Assembly (NCBI GenBank): GCA_035505915.1
Contig: DATJQI010000032.1
Coordinates: 14,592-78,591, forward strand
Length of the DNA stretch: 64,000 nt
Direction of reading: 5' to 3'
Origin: 40CM-2-70-7 sp035505915
GTDB taxonomy: Bacteria; Gemmatimonadota; Gemmatimonadetes; Gemmatimonadales; GWC2-71-9
The position numbers were made by a program, and so were the translations under genes. The notes beneath the pieces are model-generated. The model had not been told where the DNA came from, searched no databases, and saw nothing but the letters and a program-made list of their open reading frames with translations. Below, one piece after another: positions 25,168-32,819 of this stretch (its first letter is position 1; each line of letters begins with the position of its first letter).

Positions 25168-26442
25168 TTAGAGAACCATTGCGAGTGGGTTTTCGAGCAT
25201 CTGCTTCAGCGTCTTCAGGAACGCGGCGCCGGTGGCGCCGTCGATCACCCGGTGATCGCAGCTCATCGTGAGCCGCAGCCGGCGCCGGGCCTCGATCTTG
25301 CCCTCCTCCACCACCGGCTTCGGCACGATGGAGCCGACCGCCAGGATGCCCGCCTCGGGGGGATTGATGACCGCCGTGAACTGATCGATGTCGAACATCC
25401 CGAGATTCGAGACCGAGAAGGTGGCGCCGGTGTACTCGGCGGGCTGGAGCTTCCGCTCCCGCGCCTTGCCCGCGAGCACCTTGGCCTCCTGGCCGATGGC
25501 GAGCATCGACTTGAGGTCCGCGTTCCGGATCACCGGCGTGATCAAGCCGTCCTCCACCGCGACCGCCATCCCGACATGGACTTCGTTCCAGTAGCGGATG
25601 TGGTCTTCCTGGAACCAGGCGTTGCAGGCCCGGTGCTTGGCCAGCGCCAGCGCGGTCGCCTTGATCACGATGTCGTTGAACGAAATCTTGCCCTGGTCCC
25701 CGAGCTGCCGGTTGATGGCCTCGCGCGCCTCGGCCGAGCGTTCCATGTCCACTTCGGTGGTGAGGAAGAAGTGCGGAATGGGACCGATGGAAGTGACCAG
25801 CCGTTTGGCGATGGTCTTCCGGATCTGGCTGAGGGGGACGTCCTCAAAAGCGGAGGGAGCGGGGAGCGGTCGGAGTCCGGGAAGTGCGGGTCCCGCTTGG
25901 GCCGGCCGGCTTCCTTCAAGGTCCCGTTTGACCACCCGTCCGCCGGGGCCCGATCCCACCACGGACCGGATATCCACCCCGGAATCCTGCGCGATCTTCC
26001 GTGCAAGCGGCGACGCCTTGACGCGGGAGCCGGGAGCCGTCGAGGACTCTGCCGGGAGCCGTGCGATCGGTGAAGCTGCAGGTTGTGGTGCGGGGGCAGC
26101 GGTCAGCGCCGGCGCCACGGTTCCCGCGACCGTCAGGGAGTCCTTTGGGGCCTCCCGCTTCCCGCTTCCCGCGTCACTCTTCCCACTCCCGTCTACCTTT
26201 TCTCCCGCCGCCCCGATGTAGCCGACCACGTTCCCCACCGGCACCGTCTGGCCCTCGGGGACCACGATCTTGATGAGCGCGCCGTCCACGCGGGCGACCA
26301 GCTCCATCACCGCTTTGTCGGTCTCGACCTCCGCCAGCGTGTCCCCGGTCTTGACCGGGTCGCCTTCCTTCTTGGCCCATTTGACGACCCGCCCTTCTTC
26401 CATCGTGGGCGAGAGCGCTTCCATCACCACCGTGGTCGCCAT
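25168..26442 (-). CDS. pdhC: Pyruvate dehydrogenase E2, dihydrolipoamide acetyltransferase
   Basis: Carries acetyl groups on a lipoyl arm and passes them to CoA. 424 residues: one N-terminal lipoyl domain (about 1-75, lipoyl Lys in VETDKAVMEL), a long linker (about 76-150), a peripheral subunit-binding domain (KASPLARKIAQDSGVDI), a second linker and a catalytic domain ending with the active-site motif SCDHRVIDG. Both linkers contain translated heptamer repeats, including GSGKREAPKDSLTVAG, almost the same as a peptide in LipB. Linkers tolerate such inserts. It sits between pdhB and lpdA. A 2-oxoglutarate or branched-chain E2 is possible but less likely with adjacent PdhA/PdhB. Confidence 0.93.
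   Translation of the reverse strand: MATTVVMEALSPTMEEGRVVKWAKKEGDPVKTGDTLAEVETDKAVMELVARVDGALIKIVVPEGQTVPVGNVVGYIGAAGEKVDGSGKSDAGSGKREAPKDSLTVAGTVAPALTAAPAPQPAASPIARLPAESSTAPGSRVKASPLARKIAQDSGVDIRSVVGSGPGGRVVKRDLEGSRPAQAGPALPGLRPLPAPSAFEDVPLSQIRKTIAKRLVTSIGPIPHFFLTTEVDMERSAEAREAINRQLGDQGKISFNDIVIKATALALAKHRACNAWFQEDHIRYWNEVHVGMAVAVEDGLITPVIRNADLKSMLAIGQEAKVLAGKARERKLQPAEYTGATFSVSNLGMFDIDQFTAVINPPEAGILAVGSIVPKPVVEEGKIEARRRLRLTMSCDHRVIDGATGAAFLKTLKQMLENPLAMVL
26025..26060. repeat. GGGAGCC heptamers inside the E2 gene
   Basis: Two tandem GGGAGCC units at 26025-26038 and a third copy at 26054-26060 lie in the E2 linker before the subunit-binding domain. Related GGGAGC-type units occur at 25850-25880 in the second linker. 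Confidence 0.7.
26121..26191. repeat. Heptamer array inside the E2 lipoyl-domain linker
   Basis: After a stretch nearly identical to the lipB repeat (26121-26161) come CCTCCCG, CTTCCCG twice, CGTCACT and CTTCCCA in strict 7-base register (26151-26185). It is translated on the minus strand as part of the flexible linker after the lipoyl domain. Confidence 0.85.
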
Positions 26443-26445
26443 CGG

Positions 26446-27426
26446 TCAGTCCAGGTAGAGGACGCGGCGCGCGGCGGCCACGACCTTCTCGGGAGTGGAT
26501 TTGGCGGCGCGCTCGAGCACCTTGTTGTACGGCATCGGCGCGTCGACCTGCGTCACGCGCTGCACCGGGGCGTCGAGGTGATCGAAGGCGTCCCGCTGGA
26601 TGATGTCCACCACCTGCGCGCCCACGCCGCAGTGATGCCAGCCTTCTTCCACCACCACGCAGCGGTTGGTCTTGGTCACCGACGCGATGATGGCGGCCTC
26701 GTCGAGGGGGCGGAGCGACCGGAGATCGACGACTTCCGCCGATATGCCCGCTTCCTGCAGCTGGTCGGCGGCCTTGAGCGCCACGGAGACGGTCTTGGAG
26801 TGACAGATGACCGTGACGTCGTTGCCCGGCCGCTTGACGTCGGCCTGGCCGATGGGAATCACCAGCTCGCCTTCGGGGACTTCGCCCTTCGTGTTGTAGA
26901 GCATTTCGCCCTCCAGCACGATCACGGGGTTGTTGTCCCGGATGGCGGCTTTGAGCAGGCCCTTGGCGTCCGCCGGCGTGGCCGGGGCGACCACCTTGAG
27001 CCCCGGGATATGCGCCAGCCACGACTCCCAGGCCTGGGAGTGCTGGGCGCCGAGCTGCAGGGCGGCCCCGTTGGGGCCCCGGAACACGAGGGGCATCGGG
27101 AACTGCCCGCCCGACATGTACAGCATCTTGGCCGCGGAATTGACGATCTGGTCCAGGGCCAGGACGGCGAAGTTCCAGGTCATGAACTCGACCACGGGGC
27201 GCAGCCCCGCCATCGCCGCCCCCACGCCGATGCCGGCGAACCCCAGCTCCGCGATGGGCGTGTCCACCACCCGCTGGGGCCCGAACTCCTCGAGCAGGCC
27301 CCGGCTGACTTTGTAGGCCCCCTGATACAGGCCCACCTCTTCGCCCATCAGGAAGACGTTGGGATCCCGCTGCATCTCCTCGCGGAGAGCCTGGTTCAGC
27401 GCGTCGCGATACGTGAGGGTGGGCAT
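26446..27426 (-). CDS. pdhB: Pyruvate dehydrogenase E1 subunit beta
   Basis: Beta half of the heterotetrameric thiamine-diphosphate enzyme that decarboxylates pyruvate. 326 residues. Recognisable parts are MPTLTYRDALNQALREEM, VFLMGEEVGLYQGAYKVSRG with the conserved Glu that contacts thiamine diphosphate, FGPQRVVDTPIAE, and C-terminal KTNRCVVVEEGW. The ATG shares one base with the pdhA stop (TGATG). Confidence 0.96.
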   Translation of the reverse strand: MPTLTYRDALNQALREEMQRDPNVFLMGEEVGLYQGAYKVSRGLLEEFGPQRVVDTPIAELGFAGIGVGAAMAGLRPVVEFMTWNFAVLALDQIVNSAAKMLYMSGGQFPMPLVFRGPNGAALQLGAQHSQAWESWLAHIPGLKVVAPATPADAKGLLKAAIRDNNPVIVLEGEMLYNTKGEVPEGELVIPIGQADVKRPGNDVTVICHSKTVSVALKAADQLQEAGISAEVVDLRSLRPLDEAAIIASVTKTNRCVVVEEGWHHCGVGAQVVDIIQRDAFDHLDAPVQRVTQVDAPMPYNKVLERAAKSTPEKVVAAARRVLYLD

Positions 27427-28424
27427 CAGTCCGCCAGCACGTCGCGCATCAGCGCGTCCGGATCGGGGTCGGGGCTCTCGTCCGCGAACTTCACCGCCTG
27501 ATCCACCTCGGCGTGGATCTCCGCGTCGAGCGCGTCGATGGCCGCCTGATCCATGATCCCCTCGTCCCGGAGATGGTGGGTGAGGGCGGCGATGGGGTCG
27601 CGCTTCTTCTGCTCTTCCACTTCTTCCTTGGTCCGGTAGACGCCGTGCAGCGGGTCGGACATCGAATGGCCCATGAAGCGGTAGGTGCGGATTTCGAGGA
27701 GCGTGGGCTTCCCCTGGCGGGCGTCGGCGACCGCCTTGGTCGTGGCGGCGTGCACCGCGAACACGTCCATCCCGTCCACCTCCGCGGAGGCCATGTCATA
27801 GCTCGTGGCGTGGGCCGCGACGTCGGTGAGGGCCGCGACCCGCTCGAAGGCGGTGCCCATGCCGTACCGGTTGTTCTCGCAGATGAACACCACCGGCAGC
27901 TTCCAGACCGCCGCCATGTTCAGCGCTTCGTGGAAGGCGCCGATGTTCACCGCCGCCTCACCGAAGTAGCAGAGGCAGACCTGATCGCCCCCCTTGTACT
28001 TCACGGCGAAGCCGATGCCGGCCGCCAGCGGAATGTGCCCGCCCACGATGCCGTGGCCGCCCATGAAGTGGCGCTTGGCGTCGAACAGATGCATCGAGCC
28101 GCCCTTGCCGTGCGAGCATCCGGTGGCCTTGCCGAAGAGCTCGGCCATCACGGCGGTGGCGGGGATGCCGCGCACGAGCGCCTGGCCGTGCTCCCGGTAG
28201 GAGCAGATCAGGTAGTCGTCGTCACGGAGGGCGGCGATGGTGCCGACGGCCACCGCCTCCTGCCCGATATAGAGGTGGCAGAACCCGCCGATCTTGCCGA
28301 GGGCATAGGCCTCGGCGGCCTTCTCCTCGAAGCGGCGGATCAGGAGCATCTGGCGCAGCATGCTCCGCTGCAGATCGGCGGACACTTTCTTGCCGGGGAT
28401 GGCGGCGGTGGCGGCGGGGCTCAT
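27426..28424 (-). CDS. pdhA: Pyruvate dehydrogenase E1 subunit alpha
   Basis: Alpha half of E1, 332 residues. The TPP-binding motif is GDQVCLCYFGEAAVNIGAFHEALN, with GEA replacing the usual GDG, and it ends near CENNRYGMGT. Phosphorylation-loop-like segment YRFMGHSMSDP. Upstream features IGGFCHLYIGQEAVAVG and GSMHLFD are typical of PdhA. It follows lipA by 13 bases and is coupled to pdhB. The GDG-to-GEA change at the magnesium site is a conservative acid swap and worth a structural check. Confidence 0.95.
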   Translation of the reverse strand: MSPAATAAIPGKKVSADLQRSMLRQMLLIRRFEEKAAEAYALGKIGGFCHLYIGQEAVAVGTIAALRDDDYLICSYREHGQALVRGIPATAVMAELFGKATGCSHGKGGSMHLFDAKRHFMGGHGIVGGHIPLAAGIGFAVKYKGGDQVCLCYFGEAAVNIGAFHEALNMAAVWKLPVVFICENNRYGMGTAFERVAALTDVAAHATSYDMASAEVDGMDVFAVHAATTKAVADARQGKPTLLEIRTYRFMGHSMSDPLHGVYRTKEEVEEQKKRDPIAALTHHLRDEGIMDQAAIDALDAEIHAEVDQAVKFADESPDPDPDALMRDVLAD

Positions 28425-28437
28425 CGGGATCCTTGGA

Positions 28438-29358
28438 TCAGCGGGTGGGAGTAGCGGCCGCGCGCTCGGCCTGTTCCCACGCGTGGTAGCTCGAGCGGAC
28501 CAGCGGGCCGGACTCCACGTGCCGGAATCCCATCTCGACTCCCAGGCGTTTCAGCTCCGCGAACTCCTCGGGCGTGTACCAGCGGGCGATCGGCAGATGG
28601 TCGGCCGACGGACGGAGGTACTGGCCCAGGGTGAGGATGTCCACGCGGTGGGCGCGGAGGTCCCGCATCGCGACCAGCAGCTCGTCCCAGTCCTCCCCCA
28701 GGCCGACCATCAGTCCCGACTTGGTCAGCTGACGGGGCGCCAGGTCCTTGGCGCGGGCGAGCAGCTCGAGGGCCCGCGGGTAGCGGCCTCCCGGCCGGGC
28801 GATGCGGTACAGCCGCTCGATGGTCTCGAGGTTGTGGTTCAGGATGTCGGGGCGCGCCTCGAGGACGAGGCGAAGCGCTTCGGGGTTGCCCTTGAAGTCG
28901 GGAATCAGGACTTCGACGGAGGTCTCGGGGAGCCGGAGGCGGATTTCGGTGATGCAGGAGGCGAAGCTCTCCGCGCCTCCGTTGGGCAAGTCGTCCCGGT
29001 CCACGCTGGTGATCACCACGTGGCGCAGGCCCATCCGGGCGACGGCGTCCGCCAGCCGGGCGGGTTCCTCAACGTCGAGGGGCTTGGGCGTGCCGTGGGC
29101 CACGGCGCAGTAGGCGCAGTTCCGCGTGCACACGTCGCCCAGGATCATGAAGGTGGCGGCCTTGTGCTCCCAGCATTCGCCGATGTTGGGGCAGTGAGCC
29201 TCTTCACAGACCGTGTGGAGCTTGAGCTCCCGCATCATCTGCTGGACGCCCAGATACGTCGGCCCCCCGGGGGCTTTGACCTTCAACCAGGAAGGTTTAC
29301 GGGCCGGGGCGGGGGTGACGGGTTGGCGGGGACTGATCTGTACCAGCGGTGCGGCCAT
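28438..29358 (-). CDS. lipA: Lipoyl synthase
   Basis: Radical-SAM enzyme that inserts two sulfurs into octanoyl groups on lipoyl domains. 306 residues. The auxiliary cluster cysteines are CEEAHCPNIGECWE and the radical-SAM cluster motif is CTRNCAYC; the C-terminal SSYHAWEQ region holds the conserved serine of the R-S-S-Y motif. It heads the lipA-pdhA-pdhB-pdhC-lpdA-lipB run, so the cluster encodes both PDH and its lipoylation by the LipB/LipA route. An AT-rich dyad sits about 70 bases upstream. Confidence 0.97.
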   Translation of the reverse strand: MAAPLVQISPRQPVTPAPARKPSWLKVKAPGGPTYLGVQQMMRELKLHTVCEEAHCPNIGECWEHKAATFMILGDVCTRNCAYCAVAHGTPKPLDVEEPARLADAVARMGLRHVVITSVDRDDLPNGGAESFASCITEIRLRLPETSVEVLIPDFKGNPEALRLVLEARPDILNHNLETIERLYRIARPGGRYPRALELLARAKDLAPRQLTKSGLMVGLGEDWDELLVAMRDLRAHRVDILTLGQYLRPSADHLPIARWYTPEEFAELKRLGVEMGFRHVESGPLVRSSYHAWEQAERAAATPTR

Positions 29359-29427
29359 ACTCCCCTTGTCAGAACGCCGGATTGGGTGGCGGGAAGATAG
29401 CGACGACAGGGCGGGTCAGGTAGATTA

Positions 29428-29449
29428 AAATCAACCATTTGGTTGATTT
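29428..29449. promoter_or_regulatory. AT-rich dyad upstream of lipA
   Basis: AAATCAACCA and TGGTTGATTT are exact complements with two bases between them, an AT-rich dyad in very GC-rich surroundings. It covers the last codons and stop of the zinc-ribbon gene and lies 70 bases before lipA. It could be an operator for the lipA-pdh run or a small terminator; no factor is identified. Confidence 0.4.
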
Positions 29450-30432
29450 CCTGGTCTGTCCTTCAGGCGCTTCATGTCGGCCTCGAGCCTCGCATCGCTG
29501 CTGAGGGTTCCGTCGGCGATGGCCGCGCTCTCCTCCGCCACCCGCCACTGCCGCTCCAGCTCTTCGACCTCGGCCTGCTCGTCCACCGCCATCTCCAGGG
29601 CGAGGCGGGGTCCCGGCGGCAGGGTCCGAAGCCTCTGCTCCCGGCGGGTGATCTCCCGGATGTAGGCCTCGGCCCCGCCGCTCGATTCCACGGCGACCGC
29701 GGCATCGAGCGCTTTCTGCTTTCCCGCCTTGGCGAGGTTCAAGTAGGTCAATCCGCGTCTCAACGCGACCTGGGCATCGGTCCCCTCGATCTGCGCGCCG
29801 TCCCGCTTGCAGGACGGGCACCGGAGGAGCAGGCCCATCTGGGCGTGGGTATCGGGAACGAGCCGCGCGTGCTGGAGGTCCCGCGCCCGGACTTTCATCG
29901 GCGTACCGCAGGCGGCGCACACCGGCGGCTCGTCGAGGCCCACGGTCCGCCAGCCCACGATCCCGGTGTACGCGTTCCGGGCCAGGTTGGGGATCTGCCA
30001 GACGAAGACCCCGATGGATCCACCGGCCGCGACGTTGATCGCCACGGTCGCGCCCATCGCGGCCACCGTGAGTGGAACGACGTACTTCAACTGCTCCCGC
30101 CGCCGGGCCTTGATGCGTTCGCCGTAGCGCCACGTGGCGTACTCGAGGCGCGGGGGCCGCCCCACCCGGACCAGGTCGTACGGCCCCGAGCGGATGAGGG
30201 AGACCTGCTCGGTGGACGCGACGATCACGCCCTGAGCCGCGGCCCGCGCCACGGCCTCGATCCGCTCCAGGCGGTCGTCCAGCGGCGCCAGATTCCAGCG
30301 GGAGCACGATCCGCAGATGACCCAGAGCCGGCCTTTCCATTCGTCGAACGCCACCCGGCGTCCGACGCCGAGTCCGGACGGCCCGCCGTCGCCGGTGAAG
30401 GCTCCATTGCAGAAGGCACAGGTCGTGTACAT
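29431..30432 (-). CDS. Zinc-ribbon membrane protein, function unknown
   Basis: A 333-residue protein with four CxxC pairs: Cys5/8 and Cys40/43 near the N-terminus, which together can form one zinc ribbon, and Cys172/175 with Cys205/208, forming a second. A hydrophobic stretch at about 116-145 lies between the two ribbons, and the C-terminal ~110 residues are charged and helical with a likely coiled coil. No signal peptide. I recognise no family. It lies between the ThiO-like gene and lipA on the same strand. The upstream gap to thiO holds a heptamer repeat. Confidence 0.7.
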   Translation of the reverse strand: MYTTCAFCNGAFTGDGGPSGLGVGRRVAFDEWKGRLWVICGSCSRWNLAPLDDRLERIEAVARAAAQGVIVASTEQVSLIRSGPYDLVRVGRPPRLEYATWRYGERIKARRREQLKYVVPLTVAAMGATVAINVAAGGSIGVFVWQIPNLARNAYTGIVGWRTVGLDEPPVCAACGTPMKVRARDLQHARLVPDTHAQMGLLLRCPSCKRDGAQIEGTDAQVALRRGLTYLNLAKAGKQKALDAAVAVESSGGAEAYIREITRREQRLRTLPPGPRLALEMAVDEQAEVEELERQWRVAEESAAIADGTLSSDARLEADMKRLKDRPGNQPNG

Positions 30433-30436
30433 CAGC

Positions 30437-30457
30437 GATCAGGGGTCAGGGATCAGG
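30437..30457. repeat. Three tandem heptamers at the thiO 3' end
   Basis: GATCAGG, GGTCAGG and GATCAGG in 7-base register. The array covers the thiO stop codon and the gap before the zinc-ribbon gene. The same unit type forms the larger array at 31825-31873. Confidence 0.8.
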
Positions 30458-31562
30458 GAGAGAAACGGTCGATCAGGAAGGGGCTGAGATCGAAGTCCAA
30501 TTCCTCGCCGACGATCAGGTCTGCGATGACGTCCCCGGTCAGCGCCGCCAGGAGAATTCCGTTGCGGCCGTGTCCCACCGCGTACCAGAGTCCCCCGACC
30601 TCGGGGTCGGGGCCGAGGATGGGGCGGCCGTCGGGAGTGAGCGGGCGGAGCCCGGCCCAGGTGCGCTCGAAGGGCTGATGCGCGAGCCGGGGGAAGAGGC
30701 GCGCCGCTCCCTCCCGCAGCGCCGCCGTGCCCGCCGGCGTCACACTCGCGTCGAAGCCGACCCGTTCCATGGTCGATCCGATGATGGCCTTGCCGCCGCG
30801 GGCCAGCACGTAAGCGTGGTTGAAGTAGAGGATCGCCGGCGGAGTGCCGGCGGGCCACGCGGCGAGCGCGAGCTGTCCGCGCACCGGTTCGACGGGCAGG
30901 GCGCGGGGGAGTCCGGTCAGCCGGGCCGACCAGGCTCCGGCGGCGACGATCACGGCGCGGACGGGAACGTCGCCCCCCTCTGTGACGAGGGCGTTCACGC
31001 GGCCTTCATGAAGGGTGATGCCGACCACGCGATCGTGCCGGGTTTGCACACCGAGGCGCTCACCGTCGGCCCGGAGCGCGCGGGTGAGCATCGGGGCGTC
31101 GATGGCGCCGTCCTCCGCGGCCAGCAGGGCCCCCAGGGCCTCCGGCGACAGCGCCGGCCAGGCCTCCCGGGCCTCGGCGGCGTCGAGCCAGCGGCAGGAG
31201 AGCCCCATCTGCCGCTGCCAGCCGGCCATGCCGCGCAGCCGGTCGACACCGGCTTCATCGAACGCCACCGAGGCGATCCCTTCGCGCCAGAACCCGACGT
31301 CCAGGCCCGTGGTATCTTTGAGTACGGCGGCGAGCGGTTCGTACGTTTCGCGGCCGCGGATGGCGAGGGCCAGGAGCGCCTCGTCGTCCGGTTCGATCTG
31401 CGCCGCCAGCATCCCGGCGGACGCGGGGGAGGCGGCCGCGGGGTCGGGACCGGGCTCGTACAGGACGGTGGACAGGCCCCGGAGAACGGCGGCGCGGGCG
31501 CACGCGGCTCCCACTACGCCGCCGCCGATCACGGCCAGATCCGGTGAAACCGCCGTCGTCAT
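30453..31562 (-). CDS. thiO: ThiO-like glycine/D-amino acid oxidase
   Basis: FAD-dependent oxidase of the DAO family, 369 residues. Dinucleotide-binding motif VIGGGVVGAACARAAVLRG at the N-terminus, ASPASAGMLAAQIEP as in ThiO-type glycine oxidases, and the C-terminal FAD/substrate region TWAGLRPLTPDGRPILGP with WYAVGHGRNGILLA. In thiamine synthesis ThiO turns glycine into the imine needed for the thiazole ring. No other thi gene is visible nearby, so a general D-amino acid or sarcosine oxidase role remains possible. Diverges from a small membrane protein gene. Confidence 0.82.
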   Translation of the reverse strand: MTTAVSPDLAVIGGGVVGAACARAAVLRGLSTVLYEPGPDPAAASPASAGMLAAQIEPDDEALLALAIRGRETYEPLAAVLKDTTGLDVGFWREGIASVAFDEAGVDRLRGMAGWQRQMGLSCRWLDAAEAREAWPALSPEALGALLAAEDGAIDAPMLTRALRADGERLGVQTRHDRVVGITLHEGRVNALVTEGGDVPVRAVIVAAGAWSARLTGLPRALPVEPVRGQLALAAWPAGTPPAILYFNHAYVLARGGKAIIGSTMERVGFDASVTPAGTAALREGAARLFPRLAHQPFERTWAGLRPLTPDGRPILGPDPEVGGLWYAVGHGRNGILLAALTGDVIADLIVGEELDFDLSPFLIDRFSP

Positions 31563-31607
31563 CGGGTCGTACGGCTCGAAGCAGGGCGGAACTTCACGGA
31601 GGATACC

Positions 31608-31820
31608 ATGTTCCGGAGCATCATCGGATTCGCGGTACTCGCGGTCGTCGCCTGGCTGGTGCTCAAGATCTTCTTCGGGCTCCTGTCCAGCATCATGGGT
31701 CTCGCGATGACCGTGCTCTGGCTCGCGGCGATCGGGTTCGTCTGCTACCTCGTGCTGCGCGTGGTCGCCCCCCGTACGGCGGATCGGGTGCGGGAAGCGA
31801 TCCGGGGCAAGACGGCCTAA
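31608..31820 (+). CDS. Small two-helix membrane protein
   Basis: A 70-residue protein with two predicted membrane helices (FAVLAVVAWLVLKIFFGLL and IMGLAMTVLWLAAIGFVCYL) and a short basic tail (RTADRVREAIRGKTA). GGAGG lies a few bases before the ATG, supporting a real gene despite its size. No known family. It is flanked by the divergent thiO and the convergent deoxyhypusine-synthase-like gene. Confidence 0.75.
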   Translation: MFRSIIGFAVLAVVAWLVLKIFFGLLSSIMGLAMTVLWLAAIGFVCYLVLRVVAPRTADRVREAIRGKTA

Positions 31821-31824
31821 ACGG

Positions 31825-31873
31825 GATCAGGGGCCGGGGGCCAATGTCCCCCGACCCCTGACCCCTGGTCCCT
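31825..31873. repeat. Seven-unit heptamer hairpin forming a gene's 3' end
   Basis: In register: GATCAGG, GGCCGGG, GGCCAAT, GTCCCCC, GACCCCT, GACCCCT, GGTCCCT. The first and last 16 bases are complementary at 14 of 16 positions, the rest being G-U compatible, so the array folds on itself. It supplies the stop codon and the last ~14 codons of the gene at 31827-32819. Confidence 0.85.
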
Positions 31874-32819
31874 CCAGCTCGAGCAGCACCTTCCAGAACA
31901 ACATCGGGAGCATCAGCTCGTGGTGTCCCGTGAGCTGAACACCCCGGCCGCCTTCGAGCGTCGGCCGCTCGACCACGTTCACCCGCGGCCGGTAGTGCCG
32001 CTGCATGTCGCAGTCGACCGCGGTGAAGCCCGTGGGCCGCCCGCCGTTCAGGTTCCGCGCGATGGTCAGCGCTTTCAGGAACACTTCGGGCATCAGCACC
32101 GCGCTTCCCAGATTCAGAACGACGCCCCCCTGATCCAGGTCCGGGAGCGACCCGGCCAGCCGCCTGAAGTCCCGGTGGCTCGTGGCGCCGATGGCGGCGC
32201 CGTCGGCGGTAGGATGCTGGTGCGTGATCTCCGCGCCGAGGGCGGCGTGCACGGTGCAGGGGACGCCGAGCGCGTGGGCGGCGATCAGGAGGGAAACGTC
32301 CCGGCCCGGCAGCGCCTTCCGCTCCGCCAGCGCTCTTCCGTAGGCCTCGCCGGCGCCCCAGCCGTTCCGCGCGCCGGCGGTGAGGGCGGCGTTCATCTCC
32401 CGGCCGGTCTCTTCCGCCATCCCGAACGTGCCGTCCTTCAGGCCCGCCGCCACGTCCTCGCTGGTCCCGCCGAAGGCCGCCAGCTCGAAATCGTGGATCG
32501 CGGCGCTCCCGTTCATCGCGACGTGCGTGATCACCTTGCGACGCATCAGGGCGATCAGGAGCGGGGCGAGCCCCACCTTGATCACGTGGCCGCCCATCAT
32601 CACCAGCACGCCCTTCTTGCCCGCGGCCTCCACCAGCCGCTGCGCGACGAAGCGCAGGTCGCGGGCGGCGAGGATGTCGGGCAGGGAGCTCCAGAACGCG
32701 CCGAAGCTGAGATCGGCGCCGGGCGGGTGGGCGAGGAGGGTGGAGTCGACTTTGTTGCGGCGGCCGGCGATCGGGACGGTGGTGAGACGGGAGAGGTCCG
32801 CCTCGCGGTACTCGGTCAT
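31827..32819 (-). CDS. Deoxyhypusine-synthase-like protein, function unknown
   Basis: A 330-residue soluble protein. GKKGVLVMMGGHVIKVGLAP and VITHVAMNGSAAIHDFELA resemble the NAD-binding core of deoxyhypusine synthase-type proteins (the segment 'aG..vk.Gl..ii..li..g.i..i..nGa...hD'), but I cannot see the catalytic lysine region of true deoxyhypusine synthase, and bacteria lack eIF5A. A conserved-looking tail follows (GSAVLMPEVFLKAL, HYRPRVNVVERPT). The last ~14 residues come from a heptamer repeat. The ATG overlaps the previous stop (ATGA), so it is coupled to the GT2-DUF3108 gene. Call at fold level only. Confidence 0.6.
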   Translation of the reverse strand: MTEYREADLSRLTTVPIAGRRNKVDSTLLAHPPGADLSFGAFWSSLPDILAARDLRFVAQRLVEAAGKKGVLVMMGGHVIKVGLAPLLIALMRRKVITHVAMNGSAAIHDFELAAFGGTSEDVAAGLKDGTFGMAEETGREMNAALTAGARNGWGAGEAYGRALAERKALPGRDVSLLIAAHALGVPCTVHAALGAEITHQHPTADGAAIGATSHRDFRRLAGSLPDLDQGGVVLNLGSAVLMPEVFLKALTIARNLNGGRPTGFTAVDCDMQRHYRPRVNVVERPTLEGGRGVQLTGHHELMLPMLFWKVLLELEGPGVRGRGTLAPGP

